Shown here in pieces: positions 1 through 6,561 of a DNA stretch of 16,982 nucleotides (within the stretch, counting starts at the first letter, position 1; each line of letters begins with the position of its first letter). The notes beneath the pieces are model-generated. The model was not told the origin of the DNA. It searched no databases and saw nothing but the letters and a program-made list of their open reading frames with translations. The stretch is taken from positions 1 through 16,982 of the forward strand of contig JAIRXT010000057.1 in assembly GCA_031268125.1 (NCBI GenBank). Direction: 5' to 3'. A program made the translations under genes and the position numbers. The stretch comes from Treponema sp. (lineage in GTDB: Bacteria; Spirochaetota; Spirochaetia; Treponematales; Breznakiellaceae).

Positions 1-2
1 TA

Positions 3-254
3 GAACTGCCCTTTGTTACCAGTTATGAACAGGTAGTTAAAAACGGCTGGTACCAGCTTGCCTGTAAGCGCCTGCGGCCCGAAATATGGACCCGGAAAGT
101 ATCGGTCGAGGGATACCTTGTCGGCATCGGGAACCGGGTAGAGGTCCAGGATGACACCATCCTGGTGGGGATAGGCGAAGGGGCCGTTATTAAAGGTTTC
201 ACCTTTTTTTCATGTGAAAAACTCCTTATACTGGAGGCAGGGGACGGGGTTTAG
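3..254 (+). CDS. C-terminal fragment of a phage-tail-like protein (5' end outside window)
   Basis: An open frame enters from the window edge (codons begin at position 3) and stops at TAG 252-254, giving about 83 residues with no start inside the window. It includes GYLVGIGNRVEVQDDTILVG followed by GEGAVIKG. That pattern of a conduit-like beta domain with 'G.GNRV.VQDD..LVGIG.G' resembles the distal region of large phage tail-tip or host-specificity (lambda J-like) proteins; this is my recognition only. Such proteins normally continue well beyond this motif, so the stop looks premature. The +1-shifted frame at about 214-432 contains a stretch (RSSLARTAAGNF...) that could be decayed continuation, suggesting a frameshifted remnant. 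The neighbouring XRE regulator would fit a prophage remnant. The open frame is clear; the family call is tentative. Confidence 0.45.
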   Translation, partial: ELPFVTSYEQVVKNGWYQLACKRLRPEIWTRKVSVEGYLVGIGNRVEVQDDTILVGIGEGAVIKGFTFFSCEKLLILEAGDGV

Positions 255-510
255 GCTTATAGGTTTTAGGCGGTCATCGTTGGCACGAACTGCCGCCGGA
301 AACTTCTGTACCTCGTCCCTTTTCCCCGGCCTCTCCTCAAAAGATATACCCGCCCAACGAACAGGCTATAAACAGCCGGTTTTGCCCTATACGGAGCCGT
401 CCAGCTACTCACACCCAAAGTATTGGTTATAGTGAATATTGTCAATACTTTTGGAATGTTGTCATAGAAAACCAATCAGTTACGATTAAAAACTGAGATT
501 AGGCTTATAT
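255..510. other. Gene-free stretch between the phage-like fragment and the XRE gene
   Basis: No convincing gene was found. Short overlapping frames on both strands (214-432 plus, 266-475 minus) lack a recognisable motif and a ribosome binding site. The base composition becomes AT-rich from about 415, as expected for the control region of the following regulator. The 11-mer TTAGGCTTATA occurs at both edges (251-261 and 499-509). The first half could be the decayed continuation of the phage-like gene. Confidence 0.5.
417..451. promoter_or_regulatory. Operator-like inverted repeat upstream of the XRE regulator
   Basis: AAAGTATTG (417-425) and CAATACTTT (443-451) form a perfect 9-bp inverted repeat separated by 17 bp, and the similarity continues outward (CC/GG with one extra T). 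A third related half-site, ATATTG, lies at 436-441. The repeat sits 60-94 bp upstream of the regulator's start in AT-rich DNA. XRE-family regulators commonly bind such sites and repress their own gene, so autoregulation is the natural inference. No promoter hexamers could be fixed with confidence. Confidence 0.45.
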
Positions 511-834
511 ATGACAAACATTAGGGACATATTGGCCTCGAATTTGAAAAAATTCCGGCAGGGTCGGGGCTGGAGTCAGGCGGTTTTAGCTGAAAAAGCG
601 GAAACCTCAACAAACTATATTGGAATGTTCGAAAATACCGTCAAATTTCCTTCCTCAGAAATGATACAGAAATTGGCTTTTGCCCTGGGTATTGACCCGA
701 CCGACCTCTTTTCAAAGGAAATAGACCCTCTTTCCATCATGAAAAACTACCCAAAGGCGGCTTTAGAGGATATTTATGAACTTTTGGGCCGCCTTATCAA
801 TGAAAAGATACAAGAACTGGAAGAAAAGCCCTGA
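511..834 (+). CDS. XRE-family (Cro/CI-type) helix-turn-helix transcriptional regulator
   Basis: A 107-residue cytoplasmic DNA-binding protein. Residues about 8-63 form a classical HTH_XRE domain: NLKKFRQGRGWSQAVLAEKA gives helices 1-2, ETSTNYIGMFE the recognition helix, and SSEMIQKLAFALGIDPTDLF the closing helices. A short acidic helical tail (residues 70-107) may serve in dimerisation. The ATG start is preceded only by a weak purine run (GAGATTAGG, about 5-14 bp upstream). The inverted repeat at 417-451 upstream is a plausible operator. The gene stands alone beside a phage-tail-like fragment and converges on the ankyrin gene, so it may be a leftover prophage or defence regulator. The family is certain; the target is unknown. 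Confidence 0.88.
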   Translation: MTNIRDILASNLKKFRQGRGWSQAVLAEKAETSTNYIGMFENTVKFPSSEMIQKLAFALGIDPTDLFSKEIDPLSIMKNYPKAALEDIYELLGRLINEKIQELEEKP

Positions 835-839
835 ATTTT

Positions 840-886
840 CCGTTATAACGGCTGCCAAAGCGTCGTAAACAGCCGGAACATTCCGG
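840..886. terminator. Nested inverted repeats between convergent genes, possible terminator
   Basis: The 60-bp gap between the stop codons of the XRE gene and the ankyrin gene holds three symmetric elements: the palindrome CCGTTATAACGG (840-851), CGGCTG/CAGCCG arms at 849-854 and 870-875, and CCGGAA/TTCCGG at 873-878 and 881-886. They overlap and would compete. No strong T tract follows on either strand, so this is not a textbook intrinsic terminator, but the placement between two converging genes suggests a termination role. Confidence 0.3.
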
Positions 887-894
887 GCACGGTT

Positions 895-3666
895 TCAGTT
901 CAGCATGGAAAGAGTATCATCACGATTCCAGCGCCTTGCTATATCCGCGGGGCTTTCGGCGGAGATGTTTTTGATTGACTTGCTGGCCCCGAGCTGCAGG
1001 AGCAGGACAACGGTTTCCGGATCGCTGGAACGGGCGGCGTAGTGGAGAATCGTATTCCCCGAAGAATCCCGGGCATTGATGGCCTTACCGGAGAATACCG
1101 CTTGTATCGGCCCCTGTCCCTTTGTGAGCGTTATTTCACCGGGGGTCCTGCTGTCTCCCGCTATGGCAAAGGGGTCTGCCCCGGCGTCCGCCAGAATCTT
1201 GGCCAGTTCCCATGCCTCTTTGTCTACTGCCAGCCTGAGGGGGCTGCGCCCTTCCGCGTCTACCGGGGACAAACGGGCCCCCTGGGCGATGATAGTCCTG
1301 ATTATGGCGGGGTCCGCCCCTTCGCTGATAGCAATGTGCAGCGGGGAGGCCCCGTTGTCATCGGCCATACGGATTCTGTCTTTGGTCAGCAGGGTGGAGA
1401 CCATCTGGGGGGAAAGGGTCAGGGCTATCCTGAAGGGTGTAAAACCCTGGGAATTCCGTACATGGATGGGGGCCCCCCAGAACAGGAGCTGGTGTACCAT
1501 ATCGCTGTGTCCGGCGGATACCGCTATATGAAGGGGTGTATTCCCCTGGCTGTTCCGGGTATTGGGATCCGCCCCCATATCCACCAGCCGTTGCGCCGCG
1601 GGCGAATAACCGGCTATCACCGCCTCCATGAAGGGAGTGTTTCCTTCGGCATCCCGAATTTCGATATCCGCCCCCTGTGCTACCAGCAGCGCTTCAATCC
1701 CGGTAATCCCCAGCCGGACCGCATCGTGAAGGGGCGTTTTGCCGTTTAAGGCATGGGCGTTGATATCAATGCCCTCGTTGATAAGGGTCAGGGCCGCTTC
1801 CTCATTGTTCCAGCGTACCGCCGCGTGGAGGGCGGAATTTCCCAGGCTGTCCCGGCTGTTAATCGAAGCCCCGGCTTTAATCAGAGTTTCGATGGTGGAC
1901 ACGCCGTTGTACTTGACCGCTACAAAAAGCGGGGTTTCCCCGGTGGCGTTTACCGCTTCCACATTGGCGCCTTGCTGGACGATGTAGGGAATATGGCTGT
2001 CGATTTTCCATTGGGCTGCGTAGTGGAGGATGCCGTTTCCCAAGCCGTCCCGGGCAACGATGGTGTGATCGTTAATCATCCAGCGGCGCACGGCGCCGGG
2101 GGAATGGAAGGCCAGGTACAGGGGAATTTCCCCCCTGGCATTGGGTGCGAAAATATCGGCTCCCCGGGAAATAAGCAGTTCCCCGGTTTCGGCATCGTCC
2201 ATGCGTACCGCCAAATGGAGACTCGTGTCCCCTTCCCGGTTACGGGCGTTTATCAGCGCCCGGTGTTCAAGGATGAGGGCAATGGTTTTCACATCGGCGG
2301 AATTCTGTATTGCCGTGTGGAGTATTGTATTTCCCGCACTGTCGGTCTGGTAAACGGTTTCCGGCGTTATCATCGCGGAAAGGGCCGGATTACCCATTTC
2401 CAGAGCCTTCTTGAACGGGGTAATGCCGTCGTTATCCGCCGCAAATACATCGGACTGGTACGAGAGGAGCAGCGGGATAAGGCCAATCCTGCCTTTTTCC
2501 ACCGCCAGGTAAAGGGGGGTTTTGCCGTCAATATTACGGATCGAAATATCCGCCCCCCCCGAAAGCAGGGACTGGAGAATCCCGGTGTCCCGGTTCAGCA
2601 TGATCATAATGTGCAGGGGGGAATCCCCGTGTTCGTCCCGCAGATTGGGGTTTGCCTGATACGTCAGCAGAAGCCCGACGGCCTCCCGGTGAATTTCCGC
2701 CGGGATACCGATGTGGAGCACCGAATTCCCCTTGGCGTCCTGGACATTGGGATCGGCGCCCAAGGCTAGGAGGAGTTCCAGGACTTCTATGTTGCCGTAC
2801 CGGGCCGCTTCGTAGAGGGGCGTGGCGCCGGAAGCGTCTTTGATGTTAATCTCCGCCCTTTTTTCGATGAAAAATTTTATCAGGCCCGGATAGTTTTCCC
2901 GGGCTGCGATGTGCAGGGGGGTCCCCCCGTCAAAAAAACGGATGTTGTAATTTGAAGAACGGACGGCGGAGGCAAAATAGGGGTAGATGGGATGCTGGGA
3001 CCGCCCGCCCGCAAGGATAAGCTTTTCGGCAATTTCGGCATGATCCCGGGAGTCCGGCCGGGAAAGGGCCAAGTCCAGGGCGGTTTTTCCGTCATTGCCG
3101 GGGGTGTCCCAGCCGGGCGCCGACGCATCAAGTATCTGTCCGGCAGCCTCCGCTTCTCCTGCCAGGACCGCCAGATGGAGGATGGTTCTTCCATCCGCAT
3201 CTTGGGATTCCAGGGAACCGGCGCTTAGCAGGGCTTCAAGAAACTCCCCTTTCCGGGCAATACCCTGTAGGGCGGCGCTGCCGATCTCCGGCATGGGCTG
3301 GTGTATATCGGCGCCGCCCTTTACCAGAATCCGCGCCATTTCAATATCCCCCCGTTCCGCACTGATGCCCAGGGGACTGCGGCCTTCGTTATCCAGGGCG
3401 TTGACATTTGCCCCCAGGGAAATGAAAAAAGCCCCCAACTGGGTATCTCCATTTTCCGCGGCGATGTGCAGGGGGGTCTTTCCCCTGGAATCGACGGCAT
3501 GCACATCGACTTTCCCCAGGAAGAAGCTCCGGGCTTTTTCAGTTTCGCCGTTTTCCAGGGCGGTCCAGACATCGTCATCTTTTTCTTCCGCCGCAGGGGT
3601 TCCGGCACAGGACATAAAAAAAACGCAAAGGATACAGAGCGCCGCTATGGGATATTTACAGTTCAT
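895..3666 (-). CDS. Large ankyrin-repeat lipoprotein
   Basis: A 923-residue protein starting at ATG 3666. The open frame extends upstream to a TTG at 3777, but the 3666 start gives a proper lipoprotein signal: MNCKYPIAALCILCVFFMSC, with Cys20 as the predicted lipidated residue after F-M-S. An acidic linker (EEKDDD) leads into roughly 25 ankyrin repeats of about 33 residues that fill the rest (G-x-TPLH-x-A..., LL..GA-x-(I/V)N). One long insertion (HPIYPYFASAVRSSNYNIRF) breaks the array after about the fifth repeat. The protein is therefore membrane-anchored in the periplasm or at the surface and probably binds proteins. No clear ribosome binding site is visible before 3666. The array ends only a few residues before the C-terminus, with no added domain. 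The partner is unknown. Confidence 0.9.
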   Translation of the reverse strand: MNCKYPIAALCILCVFFMSCAGTPAAEEKDDDVWTALENGETEKARSFFLGKVDVHAVDSRGKTPLHIAAENGDTQLGAFFISLGANVNALDNEGRSPLGISAERGDIEMARILVKGGADIHQPMPEIGSAALQGIARKGEFLEALLSAGSLESQDADGRTILHLAVLAGEAEAAGQILDASAPGWDTPGNDGKTALDLALSRPDSRDHAEIAEKLILAGGRSQHPIYPYFASAVRSSNYNIRFFDGGTPLHIAARENYPGLIKFFIEKRAEINIKDASGATPLYEAARYGNIEVLELLLALGADPNVQDAKGNSVLHIGIPAEIHREAVGLLLTYQANPNLRDEHGDSPLHIMIMLNRDTGILQSLLSGGADISIRNIDGKTPLYLAVEKGRIGLIPLLLSYQSDVFAADNDGITPFKKALEMGNPALSAMITPETVYQTDSAGNTILHTAIQNSADVKTIALILEHRALINARNREGDTSLHLAVRMDDAETGELLISRGADIFAPNARGEIPLYLAFHSPGAVRRWMINDHTIVARDGLGNGILHYAAQWKIDSHIPYIVQQGANVEAVNATGETPLFVAVKYNGVSTIETLIKAGASINSRDSLGNSALHAAVRWNNEEAALTLINEGIDINAHALNGKTPLHDAVRLGITGIEALLVAQGADIEIRDAEGNTPFMEAVIAGYSPAAQRLVDMGADPNTRNSQGNTPLHIAVSAGHSDMVHQLLFWGAPIHVRNSQGFTPFRIALTLSPQMVSTLLTKDRIRMADDNGASPLHIAISEGADPAIIRTIIAQGARLSPVDAEGRSPLRLAVDKEAWELAKILADAGADPFAIAGDSRTPGEITLTKGQGPIQAVFSGKAINARDSSGNTILHYAARSSDPETVVLLLQLGASKSIKNISAESPADIARRWNRDDTLSMLN

Positions 3667-3961
3667 ACCCGATTTATCGGCAAAAAGTGCAAAAAAGTAA
3701 AAAGCCTGCCGGGTCCAAATCGCTGTTTTACGGGCTTTAGGTTTTGCCGGAAAACTTTTACCCGGCATCGTTAGCAAAGAACGATTTTAAGCCTTCCGGG
3801 TTCAAATTTTCCGTCTTTTCTGGCATAAAACCTGGGGTACAGGGGGCTTATTCCCTGTAAACACAAAGATTCCAAGGGGGAATTTCCCCTTTGCTAAAGT
3901 GCCTAATAGGATGATTGAACTAAATCACCGGATAAGGGAAAAGACAGAGAAAGAAGAACAA

Positions 3962-4027
3962 TACCGCAAAGGCGCGCAAAGGGCCGGATTCCCCGGCTTC
4001 ATTCTTTTTTCGTGTGCCTTTGTGGTA
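3962..4027 (+). repeat. Long intergenic hairpin repeat with an inner stem
   Basis: The left arm ACCGCAAAGGCGCGCAAA (3963-3980) and right arm TTCGTGTGCCTTTGTGGT (4009-4026) pair over 18 positions with a single A-C mismatch if read as plus-strand RNA; three of the pairs are G-U. T3962 and A4027 extend the stem. An inner perfect hairpin, GCCGG (3983-3987) with CCGGC (3993-3997), caps it. The sequence resembles families of dispersed intergenic repeats of the 'CAAAGGC...GCCTTTG' type that I know from various bacteria, but copy number cannot be seen from one window. Confidence 0.6.
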
Positions 4028-4159
4028 AAATATACATATTTTTAGTCCAATCAAGCTGCTGGGGCCGGTGTTTGGTCTGTTAAATCTTCTGGAACAGGAG
4101 GGGATTGGACTTGTTCAGAAACCCTATCGTATTCCCGCAAAGGGGAACCGCCTTAAAAT

Positions 4160-4192
4160 GTTTGCCCCGGAGCCTGCGCGGACGGCGCAAAC
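4160..4192 (-). terminator. Putative terminator of the aldolase gene
   Basis: GTTTGC-C-CCG (4160-4169) pairs with CGG-C-GCAAAC (4183-4192): 9 of 10 positions, loop of 13. On the minus strand the hairpin starts about 24 nt after the aldolase stop and is followed by ATTTTAAGG, a short T run. This fits a modest Rho-independent terminator for the aldolase. Confidence 0.45.
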
Positions 4193-4216
4193 CCCGGGAT
4201 TTCACAAACAGAGTTT

Positions 4217-5215
4217 CTATGCTTTCCCGGCGCTGCCCAGGACGTTGAGGTTCTTGTGGGCGTAGAGTTTTTTTAGTTCGTCCCGGGCGGGGCCCAGGTA
4301 CTTGCGGGGGTCAAACTCATCGGGCTTTTCGGCAAAGACCTTGCGGATCATGGCGGTCATGGCGAGCCGGCCGTCGGAGTCGATGTTGATTTTGCAGACC
4401 GCGCTTTTGGCGGCCCGGCGGAGCTGGTCTTCGGGGATTCCCACGGAGTCGCTGAGTTTGCCGCCGAATTTTTCGATAATCTGCACGTACTCAATGGGTA
4501 CGGATGAGGACCCGTGGAGGACGATGGGGAAGCCGGGGATTTTCTTTTCAATTTCTTCCAGGATATCGAAACGGAGCGGGGGCGGGATAAGGATACTGTT
4601 GGCGTCCCGGGTGCACTGTTCGGGTTTGAACTTTGCCCGGCCGTGGCTGGTACCGATGGAGATGGCAAGGGAATCCACTTTGGTTTTGTTTACGAAGTCG
4701 ATAACCTCGGAAGGCTGGGTGTAATGGCTTTTTTCGGAGGAAACGTCGTCTTCCACCCCTGCCAGGACCCCCAGTTCTCCCTCTACCGTTACGTAATCCT
4801 TCTGGGAATGGGCGTATTCGCAGACCTTCCTGGTCAGGGCTGCGTTTTCTTCGTAGGGCAGGTGGGAGCCGTCGATCATGACCGAGGAGAAGCCGGTTTC
4901 CACACAGTCTTTGCAGAGTTCAAAGCTGTCCCCGTGGTCCAGGTGCAGCACAACGGGAATATCGCAGCCCAGTTCGTGGGCATACTCCACCGCGCCTTTG
5001 GCCATGTTTTTTAACAGATTCTGGTTTGCGTACTTCCGGGCCCCCGATGAAACCTGGAGAATCACCGGCGACTTGGTCTCCACGCATGCCTGGATGATGG
5101 CCTGCATCTGCTCCATGTTGTTAAAGTTATACGCCGGAATGGCATAACCCCCGGTAATCGCCTTCTCAAACAGGGCCTTGGTATTCACCAATCCAAGCTC
5201 TTTATAGCTGGTCAT
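4217..5215 (-). CDS. fba: Class II fructose-1,6-bisphosphate aldolase
   Basis: 332 residues, the full length of the compact class II aldolases of treponemes. It interconverts fructose-1,6-bisphosphate with dihydroxyacetone phosphate and glyceraldehyde-3-phosphate in cytoplasmic glycolysis, using a catalytic zinc. Visible motifs: HLDHGDS (91-97) with likely catalytic Asp93 and zinc ligand His94; GFSSVMIDGSH (108-118); EGELG (145-149); SIGTSHG (186-192) with His191 as zinc ligand; VLHGSSS (232-238) with His234 as zinc ligand; and NIDSD (277-281), the substrate-phosphate region. The start is fixed by AAGGAG at 5222-5227, six bases from the ATG, and a strong promoter lies just upstream. The gene is monocistronic by its surroundings: a promoter in front, hairpins behind, and a 419-bp gap to the transporter operon on the same strand. 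Nothing suggests loss of function. Confidence 0.96.
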   Translation of the reverse strand: MTSYKELGLVNTKALFEKAITGGYAIPAYNFNNMEQMQAIIQACVETKSPVILQVSSGARKYANQNLLKNMAKGAVEYAHELGCDIPVVLHLDHGDSFELCKDCVETGFSSVMIDGSHLPYEENAALTRKVCEYAHSQKDYVTVEGELGVLAGVEDDVSSEKSHYTQPSEVIDFVNKTKVDSLAISIGTSHGRAKFKPEQCTRDANSILIPPPLRFDILEEIEKKIPGFPIVLHGSSSVPIEYVQIIEKFGGKLSDSVGIPEDQLRRAAKSAVCKINIDSDGRLAMTAMIRKVFAEKPDEFDPRKYLGPARDELKKLYAHKNLNVLGSAGKA

Positions 5216-5245
5216 TGAACACTCCTTGATACATAATCTTTCTTA

Positions 5246-5274
5246 ATTCTACGACATGGACGGGGCTTGGTCAA
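5246..5274 (-). promoter_or_regulatory. Sigma70-type promoter of the aldolase gene
   Basis: On the minus strand TTGACC (5269-5274) and TAGAAT (5246-5251) are separated by exactly 17 bp (5252-5268). Both hexamers match the consensus at five of six positions. Transcription would begin near 5239, giving a leader of about 24 nt that contains the AAGGAG ribosome binding site (5222-5227). Confidence 0.75.
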
Positions 5275-5336
5275 CCGAATGTGCGGCGGACCGGCAATTC
5301 CAAATTCCAAATCCGAAAAGAGACGTGAAAAATTAT

Positions 5337-5373
5337 TGGGGGTCCTGTCGGCTGGAAAAATCCGGGGCCCCCA
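5337..5373. repeat. GC-rich inverted repeat upstream of the aldolase promoter
   Basis: TGGGGG (5337-5342) and CCCCCA (5368-5373) are complementary, and the stem continues inward on the plus-strand RNA through TCCTG/CGGGG with two G-U pairs. On the minus strand the 6-bp stem is followed by ATAATTTTT, so it could act as a weak second terminator protecting the aldolase promoter from readthrough. The loop is large. Confidence 0.4.
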
Positions 5374-5474
5374 CCCCAGATTCTTTCCACCGCCACCCCC
5401 CGTTACTTGTTTCGCCTCTCTTTTCGCCGATATCTTCATCGTGAATTACCTTATGCCAAGGGGTTTTCAAGGTA

Positions 5475-5558
5475 AAAAAATGGTCAAATGGTGAAAGATA
5501 ACGCCGGGTATTACCCGCGGGTAACACCTCTGGAAACAACACCCTTTGACCATTTTTT
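5475..5558. terminator. Long terminator-like inverted repeat after the transporter operon (bidirectional by sequence)
   Basis: AAAAAATGGTCAAA (5475-5488) and TTTGACCATTTTTT (5545-5558) are perfect 14-bp complements; extending inward gives 18 of 19 matching positions (5475-5493 with 5540-5558). The outer A and T runs make it a candidate intrinsic terminator in both directions. In the minus direction, that of the transporter operon ending at 5635, the hairpin begins about 77 nt after the last stop and ends in TTTTTTT. The loop holds a perfect palindrome, TTACCCGCGGGTAA (5511-5524). Confidence 0.65.
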
Positions 5559-5566
5559 GGTTGAAC

Positions 5567-5591
5567 ATTCTCATGTTTCTAAAATGAGAAT
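5567..5591. repeat. Small hairpin, 8-bp perfect arms
   Basis: ATTCTCAT (5567-5574) and ATGAGAAT (5584-5591) are perfect complements around a 9-nt loop. It lies between the last transporter stop codon (5635) and the longer inverted repeat at 5475-5558, so in the minus direction it is transcribed first. No T tract follows, so it is more likely a 3' end-protecting stem than a terminator. Confidence 0.5.
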
Positions 5592-5634
5592 TGCTGATGG
5601 CGGACTATGCCCCCCGGGGCCGGGGTTTCAGCCC

Positions 5635-6561
5635 TTATTCTTTAACGCTGCCCACGTTAAGACCCACAACGAAGTAACGCTGCATAAAGGGATAAACAAT
5701 CATGATGGGCAGGGCCGCTATGACGGTTACCGCCGCCCGGATACTCACCGGAGTTACCATGCCCTGGGTGCTTTGCATGGACATGGAGGCTACGTCGCCG
5801 GAACTTTTGGCCTGGCTCTGGCTGGACTGGATGTACTCCATAAGTTTGTATTGCAGGGTATGGAGCAGGGGTTCCCCGGAGTTGTAGATGAGGGTGTCGA
5901 ACCATGCGTTCCAGGATTCCACCGCCACAAAGAGGGCGATTGTAGCCAGTACCGGGAGGCAGAGGGGCAGGATGATACGGGTGAAGATCCAAAAATCCCC
6001 GCAGCCGTCAATACGGGCGGATTCGATAATGCTTTCCGGCATGGTCCGCATGTAGGTGCGAATTACCACGAAGTTAAAGGCGTTGATGATACCGGGGACC
6101 ACATATACCAGGAAGCTGTTGGTAAGGTGGAGGCTCCGCATGAGAAAGTAATTGGGAATAAGGCCGGCGTTTACGTACATCGACAGAATAAGAATCATGG
6201 TAAAGGGTTTACGGAGCACAAATTCCCTGCGGGAAAGGGCAAAGGCGACCATCGAAGTAAAAAACACGTTAACAACGGTGTTTATTATGGTGCGGGACAC
6301 GGAAATAAAAAAGGCATTGTAGATGGTGCCGGTGGCAAAGACGATCTTGTAATTTTGCAGGGAAAACTTGCGGGGCCAGAAAGTAAGGCCGCCCCGCAGG
6401 GTATCGGTGGCCTGGTTCAGGGAAACTACGATGGTGTTCCAAAAGGGGTAGAGGGTACAGACGATAATTAAAACCATGACCAGGGAATTCACAACGGCGA
6501 AAGCCCTGCTTTCGAACCTGGATAATGTCCGGTCTTTTATGGTGGTGTTAAAGAATTTCAT
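5635..6561 (-). CDS. Carbohydrate ABC transporter permease, YtcP/MalG-like (CUT1)
   Basis: 308 residues, inner-membrane permease of a sugar importer. Hydrophobic segments lie near residues 22-44, 84-110, 120-140, 148-168, 197-216 and 275-293, as expected for six membrane helices. The EAA loop that docks the ATPase is ESARIDGCGDFWIFTRIILP (180-199), with the conserved Gly186. The Ser/Gln-rich insertion at about 245-270 before the last helix is, in my recollection, typical of the YtcP branch. Its ATG overlaps the stop of the upstream permease by one base (TAATG, 6559-6563), with a GGAGGAG ribosome binding site inside that gene's 3' end, so the two are translationally coupled. It is the last gene of the operon. 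The sugar cannot be told from sequence. Confidence 0.93.
   Translation of the reverse strand: MKFFNTTIKDRTLSRFESRAFAVVNSLVMVLIIVCTLYPFWNTIVVSLNQATDTLRGGLTFWPRKFSLQNYKIVFATGTIYNAFFISVSRTIINTVVNVFFTSMVAFALSRREFVLRKPFTMILILSMYVNAGLIPNYFLMRSLHLTNSFLVYVVPGIINAFNFVVIRTYMRTMPESIIESARIDGCGDFWIFTRIILPLCLPVLATIALFVAVESWNAWFDTLIYNSGEPLLHTLQYKLMEYIQSSQSQAKSSGDVASMSMQSTQGMVTPVSIRAAVTVIAALPIMIVYPFMQRYFVVGLNVGSVKE

Larger units (their letters stand above)
3667..4216. other. Gene-free stretch between ankyrin lipoprotein and aldolase genes
   Basis: No gene is supported across about 550 bp. A 65-codon plus-strand frame at 4068-4265 has a GTG start, no recognisable motif, and runs into the aldolase gene on the opposite strand. 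The stretch is rich in inverted repeats: ACAGGG/CCCTGT (3839-3844, 3853-3858), AAGGGG/CCCCTT (3874-3879, 3886-3891), the long hairpin at 3962-4027, and the hairpin at 4160-4192. The ankyrin promoter must lie here but could not be fixed. Confidence 0.5.

Noticed and set aside
1042..2769. Long plus-strand frames (235 and 338 codons) inside the ankyrin gene
   Set aside because: They are antisense to a repeat protein; the repeated coding pattern on the minus strand creates repeated open stretches on the plus strand.
3667..3777. N-terminal extension of the ankyrin protein from TTG 3777 or ATG 3768
   Set aside because: It would bury the lipoprotein signal peptide 37 residues inside. The 3666 start gives a normal signal with Cys20.
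4068..4265. 65-codon plus-strand frame between ankyrin and aldolase genes
   Set aside because: No motif, GTG start, and it runs into the aldolase gene on the other strand.
5212..5542. Short minus- and plus-strand frames (62-75 codons) upstream of the aldolase
   Set aside because: They overlap the aldolase promoter and inverted repeats, have low-complexity Gly/Pro-rich translations and no ribosome binding sites.
5488..6471. 327-codon plus-strand frame over the second permease
   Set aside because: It is antisense to a clear permease with an EAA motif, has no ribosome binding site and starts inside the terminator-like inverted repeat.
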